Assembly: GCF_001279775.1 (NCBI RefSeq)
Contig: NZ_LGDG01000156.1
Location: 124,001 to 188,000 of the forward strand
Origin: Streptomyces sp. MMG1533
GTDB lineage: Bacteria; Actinomycetota; Actinomycetes; Streptomycetales; Streptomycetaceae
Reading direction: 5' to 3'
Length of the DNA stretch: 64,000 nt
Part shown: positions 32,834 through 43,700 of the stretch, piece after piece
Position numbering within the stretch: the first letter of the stretch is position 1
Layout: each line of letters opens with the position of its first letter
The notes under the pieces: model-generated
The model's input: the letters and a program-made list of their open reading frames with translations, nothing else
Told to the model about the DNA's origin: nothing
Databases searched by the model: none
Made by a program: the position numbers and the translations under genes

Positions 32834-35407
32834 CTACCCGGCCGCCGCGTCCGCCGCCTGGGCCTTCAGCGCGCGTTCCACGCCCGCGCGGGACTCGGAG
32901 ACGAGCCGGCGCAGGGCCGCGTTGGGCTCTGCGGAGGCCAGCCAGGCGTCCGTCTTGCGGAGGGTCTCCTCCAAGACCTGGATCGTCGGGTAGAGGCCGA
33001 CCGCGATCTGCTGGGCCATCTCGTGGGAGCGCGACTCCCAGATGTCCTTCAGGACCTCGAAGTACTTGTCCGTGTACGGGGCCAGCAGCTCGCGCTGGCC
33101 CGTCTGGACGAAGCCGCCGATGACGGACTCCTGGACGGCGTTCGGGAGCTTGTCGGACTCGATGACCGATGCCCACGCCTCCGCCTTGGCCTCCGGCGTC
33201 GGACGGGAGGCCCGGGCGGTGGCCGCGTGGCGCTCGCCGGCGGCCGTCTTGTCGCGCTCGTACTCGCCCGCGATCTCCGCCTCGTCGAAGCGGCCCACCG
33301 CGGCCAGCCGCTGTACCAGCGCCCAGCGCAGTTCCGTGTCGACGGCCAGGCCCTCGATCGTCTGCGTGCCCTCCAGCAGGGCGTCGAGGAGGTCCAGCTG
33401 CTCCGGCGTACGGGCGGTGGCGGCGAACGCGCGCGCCCACGCCAGCTGGTGGTCGCTGCCCGGCGCGGCCGCACGCAGGTGCGCCAGCGTGGCGTCCGTC
33501 CAACGGGTCAGCAGCGCCTCGCGGGCGGCCGGGTCGGCGTACAGCTCGATCGCCAGCTTCACCTGGCGGTGCAGCGACTGCACCACGCCGATGTCGGACT
33601 CCTTGCCGATGCCCGACAGGACCAGGGACAGGTAGTCGCGGGTCGGGAGCTCGGCGTCCCGGGTCATGTCCCACGCCGACGCCCAGCACAGCGCGCGGGG
33701 GAGGGACGACTCGAAGTCGCCGAGGTGCTCGGTGACGAAGGCGAGGGACTGCTCGTCGAGGCGGACCTTCGCGTACGAGAGGTCGTCGTCGTTCAGCAGC
33801 ACCACCGCCGGGCGGCGCTTGCCCACCAGCTGCGGCACGGCGGTCAGTTCGCCGTCCACGTCCAGCTCGATCCGCTCGTCGCGCACCAGCTTGCCGCTGT
33901 CGTCGTCGAGGTCGTACAGGCCGACCGCGATGCGGTGCGGGCGCAGCGTCGGCTCGCCCTTCGCACCGGCGGGCAGCGCGGGGGCCTCCTGGCGGATCGC
34001 GAAGGACGTGACGACGCCGTTCGCGTCCGTCTCGATCTCGGGGCGCAGGATGTTGATGCCGGCGGTCTGGAGCCACTTCTGCGACCAGTTCCCCAGGTCA
34101 CGGCCGGAGGTCTCCTCCAGCGCGCCCAGCAGGTCGGACAGACGCGTGTTGCCGAACGCGTGCCGCTTGAAGTACGCCTGCACGCCCGCGAAGAACTCGT
34201 CCATGCCGACGTACGCGACGAGCTGCTTCAGTACGGAGGCGCCCTTGGCGTACGTGATGCCGTCGAAGTTGACGAGCACGTCGTCGAGATCGTTGATCTC
34301 GGCCATGATCGGGTGCGTGGACGGCAGCTGGTCCTGGCGGTACGCCCACGTCTTCATGGAGTTGGCGAAGGTGGTCCAGGAGTGCGGCCACCGGCTCTCC
34401 GGCGAGTGCGCCTGGCAGGCGATGGACGTGTAGGTGGCGAACGACTCGTTCAGCCACAGGTCGTTCCACCACTCCATGGTGACCAGGTCGCCGAACCACA
34501 TGTGGGCCAGCTCGTGCAGGATCGTCTCGGCGCGCGTCTCGTACGCCGCGTCGGTCACCTTCGACCGGAAGACGTACTGGTCGCGGATGGTGACCGCGCC
34601 CGCGTTCTCCATCGCGCCCGCGTTGAACTCCGGCACGAACAGCTGGTCGTACTTCTTGAAGGGGTACTGGTAGTCGAACTTCTCCTGGAACCAGTCGAAG
34701 CCCTGCCGGGTCACCTCGAAGATGGCGTCCGAGTCGAGGTGCTCGGCGAGCGAGGGACGGCAGTAGATGCCGAGCGGGACGGTCTGGCCGTCCTTCTCGT
34801 ACACGCTGTGCACCGAGTGGTACGGGCCGACGATCAGCGCGGTGATGTACGACGAGATGCGCGGCGTCGGCTCGAAGATCCAGACGCTGTCCTTCGGCTC
34901 CGGGGTGGGCGAGTTGGAGATGACCGTCCAGCCCTCCGGCGCCTTCACCGTGAACTGGAAGGTGGCCTTGAGGTCGGGCTGCTCGAAGCTCGCGAACACC
35001 CTTCGCGCGTCCGGCACCTCGAACTGGGTGTAGAGGTAGGCCTGGTTGTCGACGGGATCGACGAACCGGTGCAGCCCCTCCCCGGTGTTGGTGTACGCGC
35101 AGTCGGCGACGACCCGGAGGATGTTGCGGCCCTCCAGCAGCCCCGGCAGCGCGATCCGGGAGTCCTCGAAGAGCGCGTCGGCGTCGAGTTGGTCGCCGTT
35201 GAGGGTGACCTCGTGGACGGTCGGGGCGACCAGGTCGATGAAGGACTCCGTGCCGCCCTGGGCAACATCGAAGCGCACCGTGGTCACGGACCTGTAGGTA
35301 CCGCCCTCCTGCGCGCCGGAGAGGTCGAGATCGATCTCGTACGAGTCAACGGTGAGCAGCTTCGCCCGCTGCTGCGCCTCTTCGCGAGTCAGGTTTGTGC
35401 CAGGCAC
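32834..35407 (-). CDS. pepN: aminopeptidase N (M1 family metallopeptidase)
   Basis: 857 residues from GTG 35407 with AGGAGAT upstream. M1 hallmarks: FNAGAMENAGAVT (exopeptidase motif) and HELAHMWFGDLVTMEWWNDLWLNE, split as HELAH plus the distal Glu in NESFA, binding zinc. The N-terminal beta domain (LTREEAQQRAKLLTVDSYEI...) and the long helical ERAP1-like C-terminal domain are complete. It cleaves N-terminal residues from peptides in the cytosol; no signal peptide is seen. A second paralogue of similar length lies at 49472-52054. Confidence 0.96.
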   Translation of the reverse strand: MPGTNLTREEAQQRAKLLTVDSYEIDLDLSGAQEGGTYRSVTTVRFDVAQGGTESFIDLVAPTVHEVTLNGDQLDADALFEDSRIALPGLLEGRNILRVVADCAYTNTGEGLHRFVDPVDNQAYLYTQFEVPDARRVFASFEQPDLKATFQFTVKAPEGWTVISNSPTPEPKDSVWIFEPTPRISSYITALIVGPYHSVHSVYEKDGQTVPLGIYCRPSLAEHLDSDAIFEVTRQGFDWFQEKFDYQYPFKKYDQLFVPEFNAGAMENAGAVTIRDQYVFRSKVTDAAYETRAETILHELAHMWFGDLVTMEWWNDLWLNESFATYTSIACQAHSPESRWPHSWTTFANSMKTWAYRQDQLPSTHPIMAEINDLDDVLVNFDGITYAKGASVLKQLVAYVGMDEFFAGVQAYFKRHAFGNTRLSDLLGALEETSGRDLGNWSQKWLQTAGINILRPEIETDANGVVTSFAIRQEAPALPAGAKGEPTLRPHRIAVGLYDLDDDSGKLVRDERIELDVDGELTAVPQLVGKRRPAVVLLNDDDLSYAKVRLDEQSLAFVTEHLGDFESSLPRALCWASAWDMTRDAELPTRDYLSLVLSGIGKESDIGVVQSLHRQVKLAIELYADPAAREALLTRWTDATLAHLRAAAPGSDHQLAWARAFAATARTPEQLDLLDALLEGTQTIEGLAVDTELRWALVQRLAAVGRFDEAEIAGEYERDKTAAGERHAATARASRPTPEAKAEAWASVIESDKLPNAVQESVIGGFVQTGQRELLAPYTDKYFEVLKDIWESRSHEMAQQIAVGLYPTIQVLEETLRKTDAWLASAEPNAALRRLVSESRAGVERALKAQAADAAAG

Positions 35408-35518
35408 GCGGTCATCTCCTCGTTATGTGTGGGTTGCGCCATCCTTCCACGGGCCTGCACGGAACGCGATGTCCGTTTCCCGCCGGTGGGCAGGGCGGAT
35501 GCGCGTGAGTCTGGGGAC

Positions 35519-35992
35519 ATGACGACGTACATCGCACGACCCGTCCACCCGTCGGTCCTGAAGGAGTTGCGCTCTGCTGACGACTCGGGACGCGCAATGG
35601 TTCCCGTGATCGACGACGAGGGCGGCGCCCCGCTGCGCTGCTGTCTGCGCCGCAGCGAGCCGGGGGAGCGGATCGCCCTGGTCTCGTACGCCCCGCTGCG
35701 CCGCTGGGCGGCTCGGACGGGGGCCGATCCGGGGGCGTACGACGAGCAGGGCCCCGTCTTCGTCCACGCGGAGGAGTGCGCGGGACCGGACGGCGAGGGC
35801 CTGCCCTTCGTGAACGCGCATCGCACGGTCCGCAGGTACTCGGCCGAGGGACACATCCTGGGCGGGCGGCTCGTCGAGGACGCCGATGGGTTCGACGCGG
35901 CCTTCGAAGAAACGTTCGACGACCCGGCCGTGGCACTGGTCCACGTCCGGGCCGTCGAGTACGGGTGCTTCCTCTATGAGGTGCGCAGGCCT

Positions 35993-35995
<3 letters not shown>
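35519..35995 (+). CDS. DUF1203 family protein
   Basis: 158 residues from ATG 35519. The sequence TTYIARPVHPSVLKELR, GGAPLRCCLRRSEPGERIALVSYAPLRRW, PVFVHAEECAG and AYDEQGPVF is characteristic of DUF1203, a small soluble family of unknown function. The adjacent CC pair and several conserved His/Arg/Glu residues might form a site. It is divergent from pepN and converges on asd; its stop codon begins a tandem repeat. Confidence 0.85.
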
Positions 35996-37152
<1,157 letters not shown>

Positions 37153-37216
37153 TCATGCGTCTCACCCCGACCCGCATGTCCAATCCTTTGCCCAAGGGAC
37201 GGACAGTCATGGGTGG

Positions 37217-37815
37217 TCAGCCGCGGTTTTCGATCTCCCACTTGCCGATCGACCTGATCTGCAGATATCCGCTCGGCAGCCACTCCAGACCGGAAGCTGT
37301 GCTGACTCTGCGGAGGGGAAACAGGCGTTCGTCCAGTTCGAAGATGATCAGCATGTCGGCCAGGCCCACCGACTCGTGTGTGAGCAGCATCTCGGATTCC
37401 GGACCGGTGTGACGTACGACTCCGTATCCGTGCCCCTTGATCCGCTTGCCGAGCACGGGCACGGCGTCGAGCGACTGCGGCTCGATCCGCCAGGAGGTGC
37501 GGTCGGTGGCGGACACGATGACGAAGCAGGAGCCGTCCTCCGCGACCCACACCGGGCCGGTGGCGGGCCGGCGACGGCCTCCGGTGTTGGCGATGAGGGT
37601 CTTCTTGCCGACCGGGTGGTTCAGGGCGTGCGCCGTCAGCGAGCCGTCGTCGGACGACGTCCGGCGCAGCGTGAGCAGCATGGGCGGCCCGTCGTAGCGG
37701 AACACCACGCTGCCCGTGCCCTCGGCCGGGCCGGTCAGCAGGGGCGCCTGCTCGACGGGCAGTACCCGCAGGCTCCAGTCGCCCGCGTCCGTCACCCGGA
37801 ACCGCCGCTCCGCTG
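37217..37815 (-). pseudogene. C-terminal part of TerD-domain protein, shifted out of frame
   Basis: The minus-strand frame ending at 37217 continues the upstream TerD protein after a one-base shift: RRFRVTDAGDWSLRVLPVEQAP, then a TerD/CABP-like domain (SVVFRYDGPPMLLTLRR, WVAEDGSCFVIVSATDRTSWRIEP, ESVGLADMLIIFELDERLFP). The break is at the C4 run 37816-37819 (G4 on the coding strand). One extra G would join the parts smoothly as ...FSEGAAERRFRVTD.... So this is either a sequencing error in a homopolymer or a true disrupting deletion. It has no start or ribosome site of its own. Confidence 0.7.
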
Positions 37816-39357
37816 CCCCTCGGAGAACACCACGTCGCGGCCGCGTTCGCCGTTGCGGGAGCCATCGAGGAACTCCCCCTCGTCCCCGTACTCGTCGACC
37901 CGCACCATCCCGTGGCCGCGGAAGCCGCCGCCCTCGCTCCGGATCGCGTACTCGAGGAGGGCCGGCTGTCCGGGCGCGGGGTTGACCAGCGTGATCGTCT
38001 TCTCGCCGCGGCCCTGGTAGACGCCGGACGCCTGCGCACTCGTCTGGTCGAAGACCGGCAGCGGGCGGGCCGTGAGCTCCCAGGCGCCGTCGGCCTCCAG
38101 GATGAGCAGGAGGGGGCCGTCGGTGACGGGGACGGTCTGGCGGAGCCGGTCGCTGTCGTTGACCAGCAGGTCGCGGTCGTCGAGCCGGTGCAGCTTCGAG
38201 GCCTCCAGGCTCCACATGCCCATGTAGCCGGTGCCGTCCTCGTCGCCGGCGAAGTCCAGGTCGAGGTCGGCCGCGGTCCCCGTGTAGGCGACGACCTCGG
38301 GGCCGTATCCCCGGAGCGGGGCGGTGCCGAGCTGCCGCAGCACCGACAGGGGCCGGATGTGGACCGTCCAGGCGTTGTCCGCCTCCACCCGCAGCCGCAG
38401 CGGCCGGTCCTGCGGGGGCTGGACGAGGGCGCGGCCGCGGAAGTCGCGCAGGGTGGTGTTGTAGACGAGGTCGTCGTCCTTGTTGCGCCGGTTCAGGGTG
38501 TGCATGCCGAAGTAGCCGTCCCCCTCGTGCCAGACCTCGACGATCACCGGGCCGGGCGGGAGGGGCACGGTCACGGAGACGACGCCGTTGCCGTGGCCCT
38601 GCTGGGTGTACGGGGGGAAGTCGGGGCCGAAGGAGTGAGGGACCGCGTCCTGCGGGGGAGCGGGGGAGGCGACGGGGCGAGGCGGCGGCGGACCCGCGAC
38701 CGTCGCGACCGCCGGCGAGGGAACGGGTTCCTCGGTCGTCATCGCCGGCGAGGGAACAGGTTCCTCGGTCGTCATCGCCGGCGCGGGCACCGGTTCCGCG
38801 GTCGTCACCGCCGGCGCGGCAGCCGGTTCCTCCGTCTCCACCGCGATCCCGAAGTCCGTGGCCAGTCCCGCCAGCCCCGAGGCGTACCCCTGCCCGACCG
38901 CCCGGAACTTCCACTCGCCGCCCCGCCGGTAGAACTCCCCGAGCACGAACGCCGTCTCGCTCGACGCGTCGGTCACCGCGTAGTGCACCTGCACCGCGCC
39001 CTCGGCGGTCAGCACCTGGACGTACAGTCCGGGCACCTGCCCGAAGACGCCCCCGTCGCAGGATCCGGCTATCAGCACCCGCTGGACCGTGGGCTCGACG
39101 CGCGCCAGGTCCACCTCCAGCCACTCGGCGAGCTGCCCGGCGCCCTCGGCCGTGCCCGTGTGCCGTACCGCCCCCGAGGGGTGCGCGGGCTGGTTGTAGA
39201 AGACGAGGTCGGCGTCGCCGCGCACCTTGCCCGCGGCGTCGAGCAACAGGGCCGAGGCATCCACGTCCGGGGCCCCGGCGACCGCCTGCCGGCAGACCGC
39301 GACCCGCAGCGGAGCTGCGGGAACAGGCGTGTTGGCGCCTTTGGTGAGGTGCGTCAT
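37792..39357 (-). CDS. TerD-domain stress protein with multiple beta domains (N-terminal part, probable frameshift)
   Basis: About 521 residues from ATG 39357; ATG 39366 is possible and neither has a ribosome site. Residues about 8-190 are a TerD domain (DASALLLDAAGKVRGDADLVFYNQP, SETAFVLGEFYRRGGEWKFRAVGQGY), the calcium-binding fold of tellurium-resistance and stress proteins. A Pro/Thr/Glu linker with TTEEPVPSPAM repeats (about 175-225) leads to repeated beta domains with GYFGMHTLNRR, GYMGMWSLEASKL and GGGFRGHGMV, each following a phrase like PLLLILEADGAWEL. The frame ends at a TGA just after FSEGQRSGGSG; homologous sequence continues in another frame to 37217. Confidence 0.85.
   Translation of the reverse strand: MTHLTKGANTPVPAAPLRVAVCRQAVAGAPDVDASALLLDAAGKVRGDADLVFYNQPAHPSGAVRHTGTAEGAGQLAEWLEVDLARVEPTVQRVLIAGSCDGGVFGQVPGLYVQVLTAEGAVQVHYAVTDASSETAFVLGEFYRRGGEWKFRAVGQGYASGLAGLATDFGIAVETEEPAAAPAVTTAEPVPAPAMTTEEPVPSPAMTTEEPVPSPAVATVAGPPPPRPVASPAPPQDAVPHSFGPDFPPYTQQGHGNGVVSVTVPLPPGPVIVEVWHEGDGYFGMHTLNRRNKDDDLVYNTTLRDFRGRALVQPPQDRPLRLRVEADNAWTVHIRPLSVLRQLGTAPLRGYGPEVVAYTGTAADLDLDFAGDEDGTGYMGMWSLEASKLHRLDDRDLLVNDSDRLRQTVPVTDGPLLLILEADGAWELTARPLPVFDQTSAQASGVYQGRGEKTITLVNPAPGQPALLEYAIRSEGGGFRGHGMVRVDEYGDEGEFLDGSRNGERGRDVVFSEGQRSGGSG
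38711..38842. repeat. four tandem 33-bp coding repeats in the TerD protein linker
   Basis: Units start at 38711, 38744, 38777 and 38810, each opening GCCGGCG. They encode the 11-residue TTEEPVPSPAM-type repeats. The first two units differ by a single base, suggesting recent duplication. Confidence 0.88.
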
Positions 39358-39469
39358 GGGGCACATCGTGACAGTGAAGACAGCGTGAAGAAAAGATCTA
39401 GGAGACGGAGCCGAACGTTCCGGCCGCCACCGGCGTCATAGAGCAAACGCGGCGAGGGGAGGGGTGCTT

Positions 39470-39991
39470 GTGCTGCGCAGAAAGACCCGCCAGGGCCAGG
39501 GGACGGACGACCTCCTGGACCCGGCTCAGGAACGGCGGGTGCGTGCGGTGCTCGCGCTCGGCGGGGTGCCGCAGGCGGACCTGCCGGACGGGGTGCAGCA
39601 GGTCCGCCTGCGGTTGCTGGAGCGCGCGGCGCGGGGCGACGAGGCGCCGCGCGACGTGTCCGCATGGGCGGCGGTCGTCGCCTCCAACCTGGCGATGGAC
39701 TGGCACCGGGCCAAGCGCCGACAGGAGCGCGTCGGCGAACGCCTGGCCTCCCTGCGCCCGTTGGAACAGCCCTCCGACGAGGACACCAGCCTGCTCTCCC
39801 TCGCCGTCGCCCGGGGCCTGGACGAACTCCCCGACGCCCACCGGCAGATCCTCGTCCTGCGCTTCTACGCCGATCTCCCGGTGCGCGGGATCGCCGAGGA
39901 ACTCGGCATCCCCGAGGGCACGGTGAAGAGCCGGCTGCACACGGCGGTACGGGCCCTGCGCGCCCGCCTGCACGAGGACGAGGTGGTGTGA
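39470..39991 (+). CDS. sigma-70 family (ECF-like) sigma factor
   Basis: 173 residues from GTG 39470, seven bases after GAGGGGAGG; GTG 39464 is too near it. Region 2 is present (VQQVRLRLLERAARGDEAPRDVSAWAAVVASNLAMDWHR) and region 4 is strong (LDELPDAHRQILVLRFYADLPVRGIAEELGIPEGTVKSRLHTAVRALRARL). The following gene starts two bases after its stop and encodes a membrane protein, giving a likely sigma/anti-sigma pair. Confidence 0.9.
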   Translation: MLRRKTRQGQGTDDLLDPAQERRVRAVLALGGVPQADLPDGVQQVRLRLLERAARGDEAPRDVSAWAAVVASNLAMDWHRAKRRQERVGERLASLRPLEQPSDEDTSLLSLAVARGLDELPDAHRQILVLRFYADLPVRGIAEELGIPEGTVKSRLHTAVRALRARLHEDEVV

Positions 39992-39992
39992 C

Positions 39993-40727
39993 GTGACCGC
40001 CGAACACGACGGGCGCACCGGCATGGACGCGCTGATGGCCGCGATCACCGAAGAGCCCCTGTCGGACGCCGCCCGCGCGGACGCCGCCTTCATGGCCGAA
40101 CACCGGTCGGCGCAGGCCGACCTCGCGCTGCTGCGCGAACAGCTGGGCCTCATCGGACAGGCGCTCGCGGAACCCCCGCGGGCCACCCGAGCCCCCGAGC
40201 CCGTTCCCCCGCGACCGTCCCGCATCCGGCGCCGTACGCTCAACCTCGCCTTCGGCGGCCTCGCGGTGGCGGCCGCCGCGGCTCTGTTCTCGGGCATGGC
40301 CTGGCTGTTCGCGCAGGCCGGGGACGGCACGGACGCCGGGGCGAGCAGCGACAGCGCGGCCTCCAAGGAGGACTCCGACGGGGGCACCCTCTTCGGCAGC
40401 CCGCGCTACTTCGCCTGCTCCCGCCTGGTCGCCGAGGGCAGGGCGACGGCCGTGGAACAGCTCCCCCGCACCGAGTTCGTCCGCGTCACCGTGCAGGTGA
40501 CGCGCTACTACAAGCCGGAGAAGCCGGGCGCGGACGACAAGAAGGAGCTCACCTACCTGATCGACAGGAACATCGTCCCCGGCCTCCGCGAGGGCGACCA
40601 GGTGCTCTTCGGCATCCCGAACGGCGAGCGCCAACCCCAGTCCTGGCTCGTCGGCGAGAAGCAGATCGCCCAGGACAGGGCCCGGTTCACCGTCTCGGCG
40701 GCCGAGTCGCGCGGGCTCACCTGCTGA
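39993..40727 (+). CDS. single-pass membrane protein, probable anti-sigma factor
   Basis: 244 residues from GTG 39993. A cytosolic domain (1-80, acidic helices AEHRSAQADLALLREQLGLIGQAL) is followed by one membrane helix (about 83-107, LNLAFGGLAVAAAAALFSGMAW) and an external domain (CSRLVAEGRATAVEQLP...VRVTVQVTRYYKPEKPGADDKKELTYLIDRNIVPGL). The classic ZAS HxxxCxxC motif is absent, so the anti-sigma role is inferred from topology and from coupling to the sigma gene. The external part might sense the signal. Confidence 0.85.
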   Translation: MTAEHDGRTGMDALMAAITEEPLSDAARADAAFMAEHRSAQADLALLREQLGLIGQALAEPPRATRAPEPVPPRPSRIRRRTLNLAFGGLAVAAAAALFSGMAWLFAQAGDGTDAGASSDSAASKEDSDGGTLFGSPRYFACSRLVAEGRATAVEQLPRTEFVRVTVQVTRYYKPEKPGADDKKELTYLIDRNIVPGLREGDQVLFGIPNGERQPQSWLVGEKQIAQDRARFTVSAAESRGLTC

Positions 40728-40733
40728 TGACGA

Positions 40734-40773
40734 AGGGCGGGCGCCCGTCGGTACCACGACGAACGCCCGCCCT
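40734..40773. terminator. bidirectional hairpin terminator
   Basis: Arms AGGGCGGGCG (40734-40743) and CGCCCGCCCT (40764-40773) with a 20-base loop, between the convergent anti-sigma-like gene and the subtilase gene. Confidence 0.7.
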
Positions 40774-40787
40774 GACAGCCGTGATGA

Positions 40788-43700
40788 CTACGGCGTGACC
40801 TTCTCGATCTTCACGCTGCCGATGCCCGCGACCGTGCCGCGCGCGTTGAGCAGCTGGACCTGGCCGAAGAACTCACGGCCCTCCGGGGCGGCCGCGGCGG
40901 CGGTGACGCTGCCGGAGACCGTCGTGGAGTCTCCCGTGCCCAGCTTCACCGGCGTCGAGTCGTCGACGGTGACGGTGCCGAGCGCGGCGGAGAAGAACAC
41001 GTCCTGGTAGTCGTACGCGGTGGAACCGGCCGGGATCGCGTAACCGATGACCTCGATGGTGTACGTGCCGGCGGCCGGGGCGGCCACGGACACGGACTCC
41101 TCCGAGTCACCGTCGGCCGAGCTGCCCGCCTCTTCGCCCGCCGCGTCGTACACGACGAGGTCGAGGTCGGCGGCGGCGTCGGAGACGTTGCCGATGACGA
41201 CGTCCAGGGACTTGGCGCCCTCGGGCACCACGACCGTGGTGGTCTGCGTCTCGCCCTCGGCGATGGTCGGACGGGCCGACTTGGCCGAGCCGAGCGGACC
41301 GCCGGCCAGCTTGCCGTCGACGGCGGCGAAGTTGTTCGTCACCTTCCAGGAGGCGGTGGCCGGGGTGCCGACCTTGGCCTCGGGCACGGTCACGGTCTCC
41401 GGGTCGAAGGCCGCGCCGAGGACGGCGACGTCCAGCTTGTACGGGTTGTCGAGCAGCGGCGACGTACGGCGCGACTCGACCTCGATCTCCCAGACGCCCG
41501 GCACCGGGTCGGCGTACGAACGCACGTCGGGCTTGCAGCCGTTGCCGTCGAGGTAGTTGTTGTAGCAGTACGGGGTGCCGGTGTTGTCGATCGGGACGCC
41601 GTACGGGTGGATGGCGATGAACCGGGTCTGGCTCTTGTCCTTCAGCCCTCCGATCGCGACCTCGAGGGACTTGGCGCCCTCGGGCACCGTCACGAAGTAC
41701 GACTGGGTGCTGTTGCGCTGGACCGTGTTCGACGCCGAGTAGGTGTACTTGACCGGCGCGGAGACCACGACCGTCGTCATGACCTGCTTGTCGATGCCCT
41801 CGGTCTTCGGGTCGTCGACCTCGAGGATCGCGCTCTTGAGACCCGCGGACTTGGGCGCGGCCTGGACCTTGACGGTCACCGGCTGGTTCAGCGGCAGCTT
41901 CACCTCGTCGGAGCCGACGATCCGGAAGGTGCTCGCCGCGTTGTTCTCGAAGTGCAGCTCGTGGCGGATCGCCTTGTCGGCGCCGGACGTACGGGTGATG
42001 GTGACGTCGTACGTCTTCTTCTGGCCGGCCTTGAGGCCGCCCTCACGGTCGTACAGACCCGTGCCGAAGCCCGGGGTCTTGAGGAACTGGTCGACCGCGG
42101 TGTCGACCGGCGCCTTCACGGTGTAGTCGTGCGCGGTGGCGCCGTCGAGGATCGAGTCCCAGGCGTCCTCGATGTTGATGAGGCCGGCCCCCTCCTCGTA
42201 CGCCTGCACACCGCTGATGTGGTCGGCGGTCGAGGTGAGCGCGGTGCGCAGGCCGGCCGGGGCGAGGTCGATCTTCTTCGCCTTGGCGGCGCTCAGCAGC
42301 AGCGCGGACGCGCCCGCGGCCTGCGGGGACGCCATCGAGGTGCCCTGGAGCATGCCGTAGCCGGCGGGCAGGGTGTAACCCGCCTCGGCGACCGGGGCGC
42401 CCGGCAGCCAGGTCTGGATGGTGTTGATGGCGGCGCCGGGCGCGACGAGCGTCGGCGTGAAGCCACCGTCCTCACGCGGACCGCGCGAGGAGAACGGCAT
42501 CATCGCGTACTTCTTCTCCACGACCGAGCCGTAGTTGGCGGCCCAGGTCTGCTTGGAGATGGACGCGCCGACCGAGATGACCTTGTCGGCCAGGCCCGGG
42601 TCGCCGATCGTGTTGGCGCCGGGGCCGGAGTTGCCGGCCGAGATCACCAGCTGGACGCCGTAGGTGTCGATGAGGCGCGTGTACAGCTCGGCGCGCGCGT
42701 TGTTGCCGTCGTTCAGCGCAGGCAGGCCGCCGATCGACATGTTGACGATGTCGACACCGCGGTTGACGACCAGGTCGATCATGCCCTCGGTGAGGGCGAC
42801 GTTGGTGCAGCCACCGGTCCAGGTGCAGGCACGGGAGGAGACGATCTTCGCGCCCGGTGCGGCACCGTTCATCTTGCCGCCGAACAGGCCGTTGGCGGCG
42901 GTGATGCCGGCGACGTGCGTGCCGTGCTCGGACTCGATGACACCGATGTTGACGAAGTCGGCCTTCGCGCCGGCCGCGTTGTAGACGACGTCCTTGCGGA
43001 TCTCGACGACGAAGGGCTGGCGCTCGGCGACGTCGGTTGCCGGGTTGTCGGTGCCGAACCAGCCGATCTGGAAGCCGTCCTTGTACGGCTTCATCGGGGT
43101 GTCGTCACCGAAGTCGTTGTTGTTGTTCAGGTCCACGCGGACCGTACCGGCCGCGGCGTCGTACAGCACGCCCCAGACGTCGGTGGTGTCGCCGTCGCGG
43201 TTCGCGTCGCCCGCGGCGTCGCCGCCCGCGGTGGCGGACTCGCGGAAGACGTTGATCTGGTACGACCCGGCGGGCGCCGTCCAGGTCTTGCCGCTGTACG
43301 TGAAGGTGGGCCCGGACACCGGGGTCAGCATCGCGCGCCAGGTGGCGTCCTGGTCCCCGACCGGGTCGGTCGCCGTCACCCAGTCGACGATCTTCCGCTC
43401 GCCGGTGGTGGTCTTCTGCAGCGCCGGGTGGGAGAGGTCCACGCCCGAGTCGAGGACGCCGATGGTGACGCCGCGGCCGTCCGCCTTCGGGTGGTCCTCC
43501 ACGAAGTCGACGGCGCCCGTCTCGAAGGACGGGTTGTACGGGTTCTCGGCGGGGGTGTTCTTGTTCGGCGCCGCGTAGGCGGCCGAGGTCTTGCCCGCGG
43601 CGCCCTTGGCGGTGTCCGCGCTCGGCGTCGGGTCGTCCAGCGGGATGTCCTGCCGCAGGTCGATGCCGTGCACGGAGGACAGCTTCACGGCGGCGGCGAT

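Noticed and set aside
31736..35518. Very long plus-strand frame leading into the DUF1203 gene
   Set aside because: Only the last 158 codons (from ATG 35519) look like protein; the rest overlaps EamA in another frame and pepN antisense.
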